64,000 nt of DNA from Achromobacter sp. Root83 (GCF_001428845.1 NZ_LMIU01000022.1:495030-559029); one strand, 5' to 3'; counted from the stretch's first letter, positions 1-8,682 are shown. Program-made: numbers and translations. Notes: generated from the letters alone by a model not told the origin.

Positions 1-116
1 CGTAGCCCGGCGGCGCGGGCGCCGTGGTTGCGAGCAACCTCGATGCGCCCGAGGGAATCCGAAGGGAAGGCCGAAGGCCTGGACGAGGATGACGACGGGG
101 GGGCCCGCCTAGGGCA

Positions 117-138
117 GTCCGGAGCGAACGCTCCGGAC
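117..138. terminator. Hairpin, possible terminator
   Basis: A perfect 10-bp inverted repeat (GTCCGGAGCG / CGCTCCGGAC) is separated by only two bases. No T-run follows on either strand. It may end a transcript entering from outside the window, or the minus-strand oxidase transcript, but that is inference. Confidence 0.4.
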
Positions 139-181
139 CGCAATCGTGGGCGCTCGCAGCCACGGCGACCGCGCCGCGGGG

Positions 182-298
182 CGACCTACGAAGATCTTGT
201 GCGACAAAGAAAGATCCGGTGCTACCTACAAAGACCGGGCGCACCTACGAAGACCGGGTGCAACTACAAAGACCTGCCGCTACCTACAAAGATCTTCG
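182..298. repeat. Six-copy 19-20 bp tandem array
   Basis: Six head-to-tail degenerate units start at 182, 202, 222, 242, 261 and 280. The first three are 20 bp and the last three 19 bp. The shared core is close to CTACAAAGACC or CTACGAAGATC. Unit length is not a multiple of three, so no single frame is preserved, which argues against coding. The array lies in the 363-base stretch downstream of the FAD oxidase stop, and I see no credible gene in that stretch. Function unknown. Confidence 0.8.
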
Positions 299-363
299 AC
301 AAGCCCCTCCAAAAATCCAAACCCCAAGAAAAGCCCACGAACACCGAACGAAACCCAGCCCCC

Positions 364-1776
364 TTAAAGCAGCTTCCCCGGATTCATAATCCCCGCAGGA
401 TCCATCACCTTCTTGATCTCCCGCATCAACCGCAACTCCACAGCATCCTTGCTATGCAAGAAATGCTCCCGCTTCAACTGCCCGATTCCATGTTCCGCGG
501 AAATACTCCCGCCATAGCGATTCACCTCATCCAGCACGGCATCCGTGATCGCCGCCCCATGCTCCGACACCCAGGTGCGCTCGGCTCCCGCCGGCCGCGA
601 CAGGTTGTAGTGCAGGTTGCCGTCACCAAAGTGGCCGAAGATGAAGGGGCGGACGTCCGGGTACAGGGCGCGTACGCGGGCTTCGGCCGACACCATGAAA
701 TCGGGAATGCGTTCGATGGGCAGCGAAACATCGTGCTTCAGATGCGGACCATCGGCGCGTTGCGCCTCGGAGATTTCTTCGCGCAGCTTCCACAGCGTCT
801 GCAATTGCGCGAGCGACGCCGATACCGCGGCGTCCAGGCACAGGCCACGTTCCAGTGCCGTGCCGATCACGTTTTCCAGCAGCGTGTTCAGCCCGGCTTC
901 GTCCGCCGTATCGGCCAGTTCCACCAGCACGTAGGCGGGATAGCGCTGGTCGAACGGTTCCTGCACGCCTTCGGCATGCGTCAGCACCAGTTCCAGGCAG
1001 TCGCCGGAAAAATATTCGAACGCCTGCAGGCGCGCGCCGCATTGCTCGAACAGGATCTCGAAAAGCTGCAAGGCCTGGGCGGGGGATTCCACGGCGGCCA
1101 GGACCACCGAGCGCACGTCGGTACGCGGAAACAAGCGCAAGGCCACCGCGGTGATCACGCCCAGCGTGCCTTCGGAGCCGATGAGCAATTGCTTCAGGTC
1201 GTAGCCCGTGTTGTCTTTGCGCAGGGTGCGCAGGCCGTGGAAGATCTCGCCCGTCGGCAAGACCGCTTCAAGACCCAGCACCAGTTCGCGCGCCATGCCG
1301 TAGCGCACCACGTTCACGCCGCCGGCATTCGTCGCCACGTTGCCGCCGATCTGGCTGGAGTCTTCCGCGGCCAGGCTGAGGGGCAGCAGGCGTCCCGCGT
1401 CCTGTGCCGCGCGGCGCAGATTTCCCAGGATGGCGCCGGCTTCGGCCACCATGGTGTTGGCCACGGTATCGATCGAGCGGACCGCGTTCATGCGGTCCAG
1501 GCTGAGCACCACGTTGCCGGCGCCGCCGTCCGGGGTGGCGCCGCCACATAAGCCGGTGTTGCCGCCGCGCGGCACGACCGGCACGCCGGCCGCCTGGCAA
1601 AGCGCCAGGCAAGTAGCGACTTCGGCGGTCGTGCGTGGGCGCACCACCGCCTGAGCCTGGCCGTTGTACAGGCCGCGCCAGTCGGACAGCCACGGGGCGA
1701 TATCCGCCTGGGCGGTGAAGACGGTGTCGGGGCCCAGGGCTTGGACCAGGCGTTGGGGAAAGTCGGATGCGCTCAT
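364..1776 (-). CDS. FAD-binding 2-hydroxyacid oxidase/dehydrogenase (GlcD / D-2-HGDH-like)
   Basis: Predicted FAD-dependent oxidase of a 2-hydroxyacid such as D-lactate, glycolate or D-2-hydroxyglutarate. The 470-residue length is normal. The N-terminal half is a PCMH-type FAD domain with VPRGGNTGLCGGA and GGNVATNAGGVNVVRYG. The C-terminal half is the FAD-oxidase C domain with HFGDGNLHYN and SAEHGIGQLKREHF, and the protein ends in MNPGKLL as usual. The start overlaps the stop of the upstream GntR-type regulator by four bases (ATGA), so the two are cotranscribed and the substrate is probably the regulator's effector. The exact substrate cannot be read from sequence. Confidence 0.88.
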   Translation of the reverse strand: MSASDFPQRLVQALGPDTVFTAQADIAPWLSDWRGLYNGQAQAVVRPRTTAEVATCLALCQAAGVPVVPRGGNTGLCGGATPDGGAGNVVLSLDRMNAVRSIDTVANTMVAEAGAILGNLRRAAQDAGRLLPLSLAAEDSSQIGGNVATNAGGVNVVRYGMARELVLGLEAVLPTGEIFHGLRTLRKDNTGYDLKQLLIGSEGTLGVITAVALRLFPRTDVRSVVLAAVESPAQALQLFEILFEQCGARLQAFEYFSGDCLELVLTHAEGVQEPFDQRYPAYVLVELADTADEAGLNTLLENVIGTALERGLCLDAAVSASLAQLQTLWKLREEISEAQRADGPHLKHDVSLPIERIPDFMVSAEARVRALYPDVRPFIFGHFGDGNLHYNLSRPAGAERTWVSEHGAAITDAVLDEVNRYGGSISAEHGIGQLKREHFLHSKDAVELRLMREIKKVMDPAGIMNPGKLL

Positions 1777-2492
1777 GATGTTTGCTTTGCGGCGGGAAAG
1801 AGTGGATCGAGTTGCAGGCGGTGGGCCGCCTGCCGCAGGTGAAGGATGGCGGCAAGCCGTGCGCCTTCGGGATCGCGCGCGCGGATGGCCTCGAACACGG
1901 CCACGTGCTCGCGGTGGACGGCGGCGGTCAGCCCCTCTTGCAGGCGGCTGTTGGACCGGGCGGTGCTGACCGCCAGGCGCAGTTGCAGGTTCAGGTACTG
2001 CAGCAGATCCTGGTAATAGCGGTTGTGCGTGGCGGCCGCGATGGCGACGTGAAAAGCGATGTCGTGCTCGACGCCCTGCTCCGGATGCTCCAGGTGGGCT
2101 TCCAGGGCCGCCAGCGCCTGTTCCATTGCGTGCAGATCGGCGGCGTTGCCGCGGACCGCCGCAAGGGCGGCCGCGCCGCCTTCAAGTTCCATCCGCAATT
2201 CGTAGACACTGGCCAATTGTTCGCGGTTCACGGCGATGCCGGAAGACACCTGGAAGCCTTGCACCCCCGTGCGCGAGACGACCGTGCTGCCGGAGCCTTG
2301 GCGGCTCTGGATCAGTCCCTGCGCCCGCAGGCGTTCGGTGACTTCACGGATCACGGCGGCGCTGACGCCGTATTTTTCCGCCAGAATGCGCCCCGGGGGG
2401 AGTTTGGCGCCGACGGCGTGGACGCCATCGGCGATCTCCCCGGCGATCCGCCGGGCGACCTGCTCGGTAAGGGTTAGGCTCTTGGTCAACAT
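1773..2492 (-). CDS. FadR-subfamily GntR transcriptional regulator
   Basis: DNA-binding regulator of 239 residues. The N-terminal winged helix-turn-helix (about residues 8-75) includes GAKLPPGRILAEKYGVS, an alanine-rich recognition helix and RQGSGSTVV. The C-terminal part (about 95-230) is an all-helical FCD domain with the expected spaced Asp/His metal-ligand positions (HDIAFHVAIAAATHN and a later VHREH). FCD regulators usually sense small organic acids, which fits its overlap with the hydroxyacid oxidase. No Shine-Dalgarno precedes the ATG, and a TATAAT box ends only six bases before it, suggesting leaderless translation. Confidence 0.88.
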   Translation of the reverse strand: MLTKSLTLTEQVARRIAGEIADGVHAVGAKLPPGRILAEKYGVSAAVIREVTERLRAQGLIQSRQGSGSTVVSRTGVQGFQVSSGIAVNREQLASVYELRMELEGGAAALAAVRGNAADLHAMEQALAALEAHLEHPEQGVEHDIAFHVAIAAATHNRYYQDLLQYLNLQLRLAVSTARSNSRLQEGLTAAVHREHVAVFEAIRARDPEGARLAAILHLRQAAHRLQLDPLFPAAKQTS

Positions 2493-2498
2493 GCGCCG

Positions 2499-2531
2499 AT
2501 TATAAGCAGACTTTTCAGGTTATCTGATAAC
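2499..2531 (-). promoter_or_regulatory. Promoter and candidate operator of the GntR-oxidase operon
   Basis: On the minus strand a perfect TATAAT box occupies 2504-2499. A perfect palindrome, GTTATC-T-GATAAC (2519-2531), sits in the -35 area. An operator there would let the GntR protein repress its own operon. The box-to-ATG distance leaves essentially no 5' leader. Confidence 0.6.
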
Positions 2532-2586
2532 TTTCGGCGAATTGCCCCCCGGATTGGGTGCTGCGACAGGGAACGCTATGCGGCCC

Positions 2587-3777
2587 TCAGGCCGCGACGG
2601 AGGCGCCGCCGGGCAGCGGTTCGCCCTCGGGCTGGGCTACCACGTCGACAACGCAGCGCCGGCCGCCTTGCGCCTTGGCACGGTACAGGGCGGCGTCCGC
2701 CGAGTTCAACGCCGCCTGGGGCGTTCGATTGGCGCCCGACATGATCGAAATGCCGATGGACAGACCCACGCTGACACGCGTGCCGTCCGCCAGCGTAATG
2801 GGCTGCGAGGCGTCGCGAAGCAGGTGTTCGCCCAAGCGCAAGGCGGCGGTGGCATCGATGCCGGTCACCAGCACAATGAATTCGTCGCCGCCGATCCGGG
2901 CGGCCACATCATCCACCCGCAGCATGGCGCGCATGCGCTCGGCAATGGTCTTGAGCACATGGTCCCCTCCGGCGTGGCCGTGGGTGTCGTTGATCCGCTT
3001 GAAGTCGTCCATGTCCATGTACAGCAGCGCGGCGGCGCTGTCGTGGCCACGCTCGCTGCTGCACACCCGCTCCAGCGCCGCTTGCAGTCCCGTGCGGTTC
3101 GCCAGGCCGGTCAGCGCGTCCTCGCTGGCCCGCCGGTCGCTGTCCCGTTCGGCCAGCATGGTGGACACCAGGATGCGGTTGAGCCGGTGTGAAGCAATGC
3201 TCATGCTGATCAGGTAGAAAGGAATCTGGATGAACACGATGGCCGTCACGTATTCGCCGGTGAACAGCGCGCCCAGGCACATCGGCCCCATGCTCAGGAA
3301 GATCATGACCCCGACCAGCCGGGGCGCGCCGTAATTGCGAAAGCAGATGCCCCCGGCCATGGCGCCGCATGACACCCCCGCCAGCGTCGCCGCCAGCCAA
3401 TCGCCGTTGATGAAGGTGATGAAGACGCCGTAGCCCACGCTGAACGCCCACAGCAGCGCCAGCAGGATATAGAAGTCGGTATGGGTGTTGCCGCCTGTGC
3501 GCGCGGCGCTCAGAGCCCTGCGCAGGACCGTCACCCGGACGATGGCCAGCACCAGTTCCAGGATCAGCCATGAGACATACAGCGGTTCCGGACGGCGCCA
3601 GGTCACCACGCCGGCGATCATCAAGGTGTTGATGACCCCGCCCGCAAAGATGGGGAGCGTACCGAACAGACTGGCGATCAGCGCCGCGCGGATATCCTCG
3701 GGCGTGTCTTGCCCGCAATGCGTCAGCCAACGCGTCAGCCGCCATTTGGGCAAGCTGAACTTAAGTCCTATATCCAC
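2587..3777 (-). CDS. Membrane-anchored diguanylate cyclase (GGDEF)
   Basis: Makes cyclic di-GMP from two GTP. The N-terminal half (about residues 30-195) is a set of hydrophobic membrane segments without a recognised sensor domain. The C-terminal half is a GGDEF domain with an intact RIGGDEF active-site loop. An inhibitory I-site RxxD (RVDD) lies exactly five residues before it, so product feedback is expected. There is no EAL domain. The start is GTG at 3777; an in-frame stop lies upstream and no better start was found. It appears monocistronic. The sensed signal is unknown. Confidence 0.88.
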   Translation of the reverse strand: MDIGLKFSLPKWRLTRWLTHCGQDTPEDIRAALIASLFGTLPIFAGGVINTLMIAGVVTWRRPEPLYVSWLILELVLAIVRVTVLRRALSAARTGGNTHTDFYILLALLWAFSVGYGVFITFINGDWLAATLAGVSCGAMAGGICFRNYGAPRLVGVMIFLSMGPMCLGALFTGEYVTAIVFIQIPFYLISMSIASHRLNRILVSTMLAERDSDRRASEDALTGLANRTGLQAALERVCSSERGHDSAAALLYMDMDDFKRINDTHGHAGGDHVLKTIAERMRAMLRVDDVAARIGGDEFIVLVTGIDATAALRLGEHLLRDASQPITLADGTRVSVGLSIGISIMSGANRTPQAALNSADAALYRAKAQGGRRCVVDVVAQPEGEPLPGGASVAA

Positions 3778-3881
3778 GCCGTCACGTCCATGGCCCTCTA
3801 CCCGATTTCAGTAGGCTGGCTGGCGTTATAGCAGGTATTTGAAACCTTTAGTATTGTCCTTGGGGGCAATACGGCCGGGGA

Positions 3882-4640
3882 TCACCCGTGGCCGCGATGG
3901 CCGCACACCGCGCATTCGGGGTCGCGCTGCACATTCACGCTGCGCCATTGCATGGTGCGCACGTCCAGCCACAGCAAGCGGCCGGACAAGCTTTCGCCCA
4001 CGCCCGAGAGCAGTTTCAGGGCTTCGGCGGCCTGCATGCTGCCGATGATGCCGACCACCGGCGCGAAGACGCCCATGGTGGCGCAATTGGCTTCCTCGAC
4101 CTCGTCGGCCTCGGGAAACAGGCAGTGGTAGCAAGGCGCGTTGTCGTCGCGCAGGTCGTACACGCTGACCTGGCCGTCGAAGCGGATCGCCGCCCCGGAC
4201 ACGAGGGGCTTGCGATGCTGGACGCAAGCGCGGTTGATGGCGTGCCGCGTCGTGAAATTGTCGGTGCAGTCGAGCACCACGTCCGCCTGCGCAACGGCGT
4301 CGGACAGGGCCTGGCTCTTCAGCCGTTCGACGCGCGCATGGACCCGGGTCTGGGGATTGAACGCGGCCAGCATGTCGCGCCCGGATTCGGCCTTGGGGCG
4401 GCCGACGCTGGCGGTCGTGTGCAGGATCTGGCGTTGCAGGTTGCTGAGTTCCACGACGTCGTCGTCGGCCAGCGTGATGTCGCCCACGCCGGCGGTCGCC
4501 AGGTAAAGCGCGGCGGGCGACCCTAGGCCTCCCGCCCCTACGATGAGCACACGCGCCGCCAGCAGTTTTTCCTGCCCTTCGATCCCGATTTCGTCCAGCA
4601 GGATGTGGCGGGCGTAGCGCAGCAGTTGCTCGTCGTTCAT
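3882..4640 (-). CDS. moeB: Molybdopterin-synthase adenylyltransferase (ThiF/MoeB/HesA family)
   Basis: E1-like enzyme that adenylates the C-terminal glycine of a small sulfur-carrier protein such as MoaD or ThiS. It has the nucleotide-binding GAGGLGSPAALYLA (about residues 37-50), the acceptor loop DCTDNF, and two zinc CxxC pairs (CYHC and CAVC near the C-terminus). The 252-residue length is typical and lacks the rhodanese extension of some MoeB/MoeZ proteins. The start overlaps the stop-proximal end of the S41 protease gene upstream (ATGA). Whether it serves MoaD, ThiS or both cannot be decided here. Confidence 0.88.
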   Translation of the reverse strand: MNDEQLLRYARHILLDEIGIEGQEKLLAARVLIVGAGGLGSPAALYLATAGVGDITLADDDVVELSNLQRQILHTTASVGRPKAESGRDMLAAFNPQTRVHARVERLKSQALSDAVAQADVVLDCTDNFTTRHAINRACVQHRKPLVSGAAIRFDGQVSVYDLRDDNAPCYHCLFPEADEVEEANCATMGVFAPVVGIIGSMQAAEALKLLSGVGESLSGRLLWLDVRTMQWRSVNVQRDPECAVCGHRGHG

Positions 4641-6082
4641 TTGTCCTTGCTGGGCTCGACTCCGGTCGGCGTGATCTTGATGCGCTGCGGCGTTCCGCCG
4701 CCGGCCTTGGCGTCGGCCTTGGCCTGGGCGCGGGCGGAGCCCTTCTGCACCGGTTTGCCGGCCAGCAGGTTCAGGGCCTGCTGAAGCTGGAAGTCATCTT
4801 TGCCGCCGAATTCAAACACCTTGGCCGGCAGATCGGGGGCGTCCTGATCGGCGCTGGACTTCACTTCGTTGGCGGTCTGCTGGTTGGACAGGTGGCGTTG
4901 CAGGTCGGCTTCGCGGGGCAGGCGGAACAGATCGCCTTCCGCCGTATCCGCAACCACGTAATCGGGTTCGATGCCGGTAGCCTGGATGGAACGGCCGCTG
5001 GGCGTGAAATAGCGCGACGTGGTGAGTTTGACCGCGGTGGTTTCGGACAGCGGCAGGATGACCTGCACCGAGCCCTTGCCGAACGTGCGGTTGCCCAGCA
5101 CCTTGGCGCGCTTGTGATCCTGCAGCGCGCCGGCCACGATCTCGGACGCCGAAGCCGAACCCACGTTGACCAGCACGACCATCGGGACGGTCTTGGTCCA
5201 GGCCGGCAGGCCCGACAGGTAGTTGCTTTCGCCGCGGGCGTATTCGGAAGGCGTGGCCATGTACTTGTGGCGGGCGTCCGGCGTGCGGCCGTCCGTGGAC
5301 ACCACCAGGGCGTCAGGCGGCAGGAACGCGCCGGACACGCCAATGGCGCTGGTCAGCAGGCCGCCCGGATCGTTGCGCAGGTCCAGCACCAGGCCCTTGG
5401 GCGGTTCTTTCGCGCCCAGTTCCTTCAGTTGACGGGCCAGGTCGGCGCCGGTCTTTTCCTGGAATTGGGCGACGCGCACGTAGGCGATGCCGTTGTCCAG
5501 CATCTTGCTGCGCACGCTGCGCACCTTGATGATGTCGCGAACGATCTTCAGCACGATCGGCTGCGGACGGTCGGCGCGCATGATGGTCAGCGTGATCGGC
5601 GACTTGGGCGCGCCGCGCATGAGCTTGACGGCGTCGTTCAGCGTCATGCCCTTGGTGGGCGTGTCGTCGATCTTGATGATGAGGTCGCCAGCCATCACGC
5701 CGGCGCGCGCGGCGGGCGTGTCTTCGATGGGCGAGATCACCTTTACGAAGCCGTCTTCCGCGCCGACCTCGATGCCCAGGCCGCCGAACTCGCCTTGGGT
5801 CGCGGTCTGCATTTCGCGGAACGCATCGGCATCCAGATAGGCGGAGTGGGGATCCAGGTTCGACACCATGCCGGAGATGGCATTGTCGATCAGGGTCTTG
5901 TCGTCGACGGCCTCGACGTAGTTGTTCTTGATGGCGGCAAATACATTGCTCAGTTGCCTGAGCTCGTCCAGAGGCAGGGGGCTGCCGCGCTGGGCGACCG
6001 CAGTCACGCCCACGCTTAACAACACACCAGCCACCGCACCGATGGCAATCAGACCGAAACCGCGAAACTTACGAGTGCCCAT
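4637..6082 (-). CDS. ctpA: C-terminal processing peptidase, S41 family
   Basis: Periplasmic serine protease of the CtpA/Prc type. An N-terminal hydrophobic segment (about residues 8-30) acts as signal or anchor. A PDZ domain (about 90-175) carries GLGIEVG. The S41 core has the catalytic serine in GSASASEIVAGAL and the catalytic lysine in RTFGKGSVQ. A GTG two codons earlier (6088) is possible, but the ATG at 6082 has GGGAA at good spacing. It follows envC in the same orientation, and this envC-ctpA pairing is common in proteobacteria. It probably processes cell-envelope proteins, as CtpA does elsewhere. Confidence 0.9.
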   Translation of the reverse strand: MGTRKFRGFGLIAIGAVAGVLLSVGVTAVAQRGSPLPLDELRQLSNVFAAIKNNYVEAVDDKTLIDNAISGMVSNLDPHSAYLDADAFREMQTATQGEFGGLGIEVGAEDGFVKVISPIEDTPAARAGVMAGDLIIKIDDTPTKGMTLNDAVKLMRGAPKSPITLTIMRADRPQPIVLKIVRDIIKVRSVRSKMLDNGIAYVRVAQFQEKTGADLARQLKELGAKEPPKGLVLDLRNDPGGLLTSAIGVSGAFLPPDALVVSTDGRTPDARHKYMATPSEYARGESNYLSGLPAWTKTVPMVVLVNVGSASASEIVAGALQDHKRAKVLGNRTFGKGSVQVILPLSETTAVKLTTSRYFTPSGRSIQATGIEPDYVVADTAEGDLFRLPREADLQRHLSNQQTANEVKSSADQDAPDLPAKVFEFGGKDDFQLQQALNLLAGKPVQKGSARAQAKADAKAGGGTPQRIKITPTGVEPSKDK

Positions 6083-6098
6083 GCACACTTCCCGAATT

Positions 6099-6143
6099 AT
6101 TTGCCAACGATGTATTTGCCAACGATGCTTTTGCCATCGATGT
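6099..6143. repeat. Three 15-bp tandem repeats before ctpA
   Basis: Three adjacent 15-bp units (ATTTGCCAACGATGT, ATTTGCCAACGATGC, TTTTGCCATCGATGT) fill most of the 65-base gap between the envC stop and the ctpA start. On the mRNA they end about 17 bases before the ctpA start codon. Confidence 0.85.
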
Positions 6144-6147
6144 CAAT

Positions 6148-7737
6148 CTACTGGGCCAGCCACTGGGCTGGGTCCACAGGAGCGCCACGATGGCGAATTT
6201 CAAAGTATAGGCCGGATTCCACTTGGCCGCCGGTTGCCCCTACCGTAGCGATAGTATCGCCACCCGTCACCGAATCTCCCACCCTTTTGAGCAGGCTTTG
6301 GTTGTAAGCATAGACGGTGAGGTATTGCTGCCCATGATCCACAATGATGAGATTGCCGAAACCGCGTAGCCAATCGGCGTAGACCACCGTGCCGGGGGCC
6401 ACCACCTTGACGGGCGTTCCCTCGGCCGCGCGCAGCACCACGCCTCGCCATACGCCGCCGTCCGGGCGGTCCACCCCGAAGCGGCCCTGCACCTGGCCGC
6501 GCACCGGCATCGTCAGCCCATGGCGCAGGCCGTTGCCCCCGCCGACCGGCGCCGCGCGGGCGGTCTGCTGGGCCGGCGCGCCGCGGGTTGGAGTGGTGGA
6601 CTCGTCCGTGGGTTCCGTCTTTTTGGGCGGATCCGCGGGTTTTACAGGAGGAGGCGTCTCGGCGGGACCGGTCACGCGGGTCTGCCGCTGGTCAGCCGGA
6701 CGCAATCCGGCGGCGTCCGGGTCGGCCACGGCCACGGGGCCGCGCCCCTGGCGGGCGGCCGCCTCGACCTGTTCGCGCGCCTGGGCGGCTTCCTGGGCCT
6801 CGCGGGTGTCGCGGTCGCGGCGGGCGCTGTCCGCGGCGACCTTGCGGTCAGCCTCGGCCTTCCTGCGGGCCTCGTCGGCCCGGCGCTCGGCCTCGGCGCG
6901 CTTCTTGGCCTCTTCGGCCGCGCGCCGCGCTTCCTCGGCCCGGCGGGCTTCTTCGGCTTTCTTGCGCGCCTCTTCCGCCTTGCGGGCCTCTTCGATCTGC
7001 TTGGCGATGGCCGCATCCAGATCCGTGATCAGGCGCGACAGGCGCTGGTCGTCGCGCCCGAGCTTGTTGGCCTCGGCGCGCTGGGCTGCGATCTGCCCTT
7101 CAAGCTGGGCCAGCAGCGTGGCTCGCTCTTTCTGCTGCCCGACCAGCGCGGTCTTCTGTTCGGAGGTTTCGGCGACGACTTGTTCGATCTCGGCGCGCCG
7201 GGCGTCGGCACGGCCCTGCAGGGCAGCCAGGCGGTCGATATCCGTCCGCAGCGCCTGCACGGCGCTGGCCCGGGCTTGGGACACGTAATCCAGGTAGCCC
7301 AGGTTGCGGCCCAGCACCTGGGGATCGTCGCCCGACAGAAGCGCCGTCCAGGGCGACAGGCCGCTGGTGTATTGGGTGCGGAGCTGGTCGGCCAGTTCGA
7401 CGCGGCGCTTGGCCAGCACGGCCTCTTGCGCGCCGATCTGTTTTTCCAGGCTGGCCAGGTCCGCCTGCGCCTGGCGGTTGGCATCGGCCAGTTCCTTCAG
7501 GCGCAGGTTGATCTTGGAGATGGACGATTCCGACTGCTTGAGCGCATCGGCCGCTTCCTTGCGGGCGGCCTCGCGGCCATCGATGTCCTTTTGCAGCGTC
7601 TCGATGCGGTCGCGCAAGGCGGCCTGCTGCTTTTCGGCGTCGGACTGGCGCCCGGCAAGGTCATTGGGCGCGGCGCGAGCCGACAACGCCCCACTGGCCA
7701 ACATGACCGCCAACAACAACCCTGCCGTGCGACGCAT
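6148..7737 (-). CDS. envC: Murein hydrolase activator EnvC (degenerate LytM protein)
   Basis: Periplasmic activator of cell-separation amidases. A signal peptide (RRTAGLLLAVMLASGALSA) is followed by a long coiled coil rich in Glu, Ala, Lys and Arg, a Pro/Thr-rich linker, and a C-terminal LytM/M23 domain (about residues 415-529). The usual zinc ligands are replaced: WRGVVL stands where HRGxD is expected, VYAYN for xYAHx, and YFEIR for HFEIR. This matches EnvC-type regulators rather than active peptidases. I chose the ATG at 7737 because a signal peptide begins there and upstream codons overlap gpmA. It lies 7 bases after gpmA. Confidence 0.9.
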   Translation of the reverse strand: MRRTAGLLLAVMLASGALSARAAPNDLAGRQSDAEKQQAALRDRIETLQKDIDGREAARKEAADALKQSESSISKINLRLKELADANRQAQADLASLEKQIGAQEAVLAKRRVELADQLRTQYTSGLSPWTALLSGDDPQVLGRNLGYLDYVSQARASAVQALRTDIDRLAALQGRADARRAEIEQVVAETSEQKTALVGQQKERATLLAQLEGQIAAQRAEANKLGRDDQRLSRLITDLDAAIAKQIEEARKAEEARKKAEEARRAEEARRAAEEAKKRAEAERRADEARRKAEADRKVAADSARRDRDTREAQEAAQAREQVEAAARQGRGPVAVADPDAAGLRPADQRQTRVTGPAETPPPVKPADPPKKTEPTDESTTPTRGAPAQQTARAAPVGGGNGLRHGLTMPVRGQVQGRFGVDRPDGGVWRGVVLRAAEGTPVKVVAPGTVVYADWLRGFGNLIIVDHGQQYLTVYAYNQSLLKRVGDSVTGGDTIATVGATGGQVESGLYFEIRHRGAPVDPAQWLAQ

Positions 7738-7744
7738 AGAGATA

Positions 7745-8497
7745 TCAGTCCTTCTTGGCCTTGCCCTGGGCTGCCACCGCAGCCATGGCCGCCTCGATCT
7801 CGGCGGCATCGCCCAGATAATAGTGGCGGATGGGGCGCAGGTCATCATCCAATTCGTAGACCAGGGGCTGGCCGGTCGGAATATTCAGGTTGACGATGTC
7901 GTCATCCGACACATTGTCCAGATGCTTGATCAGCGCGCGCAGGCTGTTGCCGTGAGCGGCGACCAGCACCTTGCGGCCCGAGCGGATGGCCGGGGCGATG
8001 GATTCGTTCCAGAACGGCAGCACGCGGGCCACGGTGTCCTTCAGGCACTCGGTGGCGGGCAACTGATCGGCGGGGATCTTGGCGTAGCGGCTGTCAAAGC
8101 GGGGGTGGCGCTCGTCGTCCAGCGACAGCGGCTCCGGGGCGATGGCGTAGGCACGGCGCCAGACCAGCACCTGCTCGTCGCCATACTTGGCGGCGGTTTC
8201 GGCCTTGTTCAGGCCCTGCAGGGCGCCGTAGTGGCGTTCGTTCAGGCGCCAGGTCACGCCCACGGGGGTGTACATGGCGTCCATGGCGTCCAGGGCGATC
8301 CACAGGGTGCGGATGGCGCGCTTGAGCACCGACGAGTAGGCCAGATCGAAGGTATAGCCTTCTTTCTTGAGCAATTCGCCGGCCTTGAAGGCCTGTTCGC
8401 GGCCGGTTTCGGTCAGGTCGACGTCGGTCCAGCCGGTGAAGCGGTTTTCCAGATTCCACTGGCTTTCGCCGTGGCGCATCAGAACGAGTTTATGCAT
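7745..8497 (-). CDS. gpmA: 2,3-bisphosphoglycerate-dependent phosphoglycerate mutase
   Basis: Interconverts 3- and 2-phosphoglycerate in glycolysis and gluconeogenesis. The N-terminus [12 protein letters not shown] contains the phosphohistidine RHG motif, followed by [12 protein letters not shown]. Later segments [12 protein letters not shown] and [11 protein letters not shown] give the other active-site residues. Length (250) and ends match the family. It is the first gene of the minus-strand run gpmA-envC-ctpA-moeB and is divergent from the rhodanese operon. Confidence 0.96.
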   Translation of the reverse strand: MHKLVLMRHGESQWNLENRFTGWTDVDLTETGREQAFKAGELLKKEGYTFDLAYSSVLKRAIRTLWIALDAMDAMYTPVGVTWRLNERHYGALQGLNKAETAAKYGDEQVLVWRRAYAIAPEPLSLDDERHPRFDSRYAKIPADQLPATECLKDTVARVLPFWNESIAPAIRSGRKVLVAAHGNSLRALIKHLDNVSDDDIVNLNIPTGQPLVYELDDDLRPIRHYYLGDAAEIEAAMAAVAAQGKAKKD

Positions 8498-8646
8498 GGT
8501 TTGGCACGCTTGCGGCGCGGGTTAAAGTTAGAGGATGGTTAAAGAATGCGCTCATTTTATAATTGACTGATTTTGCCCTTGATTTTGCCCCGGCGCACCC
8601 GTCCACTTCCCGGACGCGGCGCATCAGGGTTCGCCCATACCAGGCT

Positions 8647-8670
8647 AGTCGACGCACTAGTCGACGCACT
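8647..8670. repeat. Perfect 12-bp tandem duplication upstream of the rhodanese gene
   Basis: AGTCGACGCACT occurs twice in direct succession. It lies in the 185-base divergent gap between gpmA and the rhodanese gene and ends 12 bases before the predicted GTG start, inside the leader. Confidence 0.85.
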
Positions 8671-8682
8671 ACAGGATGCCCC

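Noticed and set aside
182-298. The tandem array as a CRISPR
   Set aside because: Units are 19-20 bp and directly adjacent with no unique spacers, and no cas genes are present.
28-1551. A 507-codon plus-strand frame from the window start
   Set aside because: It is antisense to the FAD oxidase for most of its length and crosses the tandem array, whose unit length does not keep a frame.
7738-7848. An N-terminal extension of EnvC to 7848
   Set aside because: The extra 37 residues overlap gpmA and precede a clear signal peptide, so they would destroy secretion.
8496-8525. TGGCACG...TTGC-like sequence before gpmA as a sigma-54 promoter
   Set aside because: The spacing between GG and GC elements is far too short for a -24/-12 promoter.
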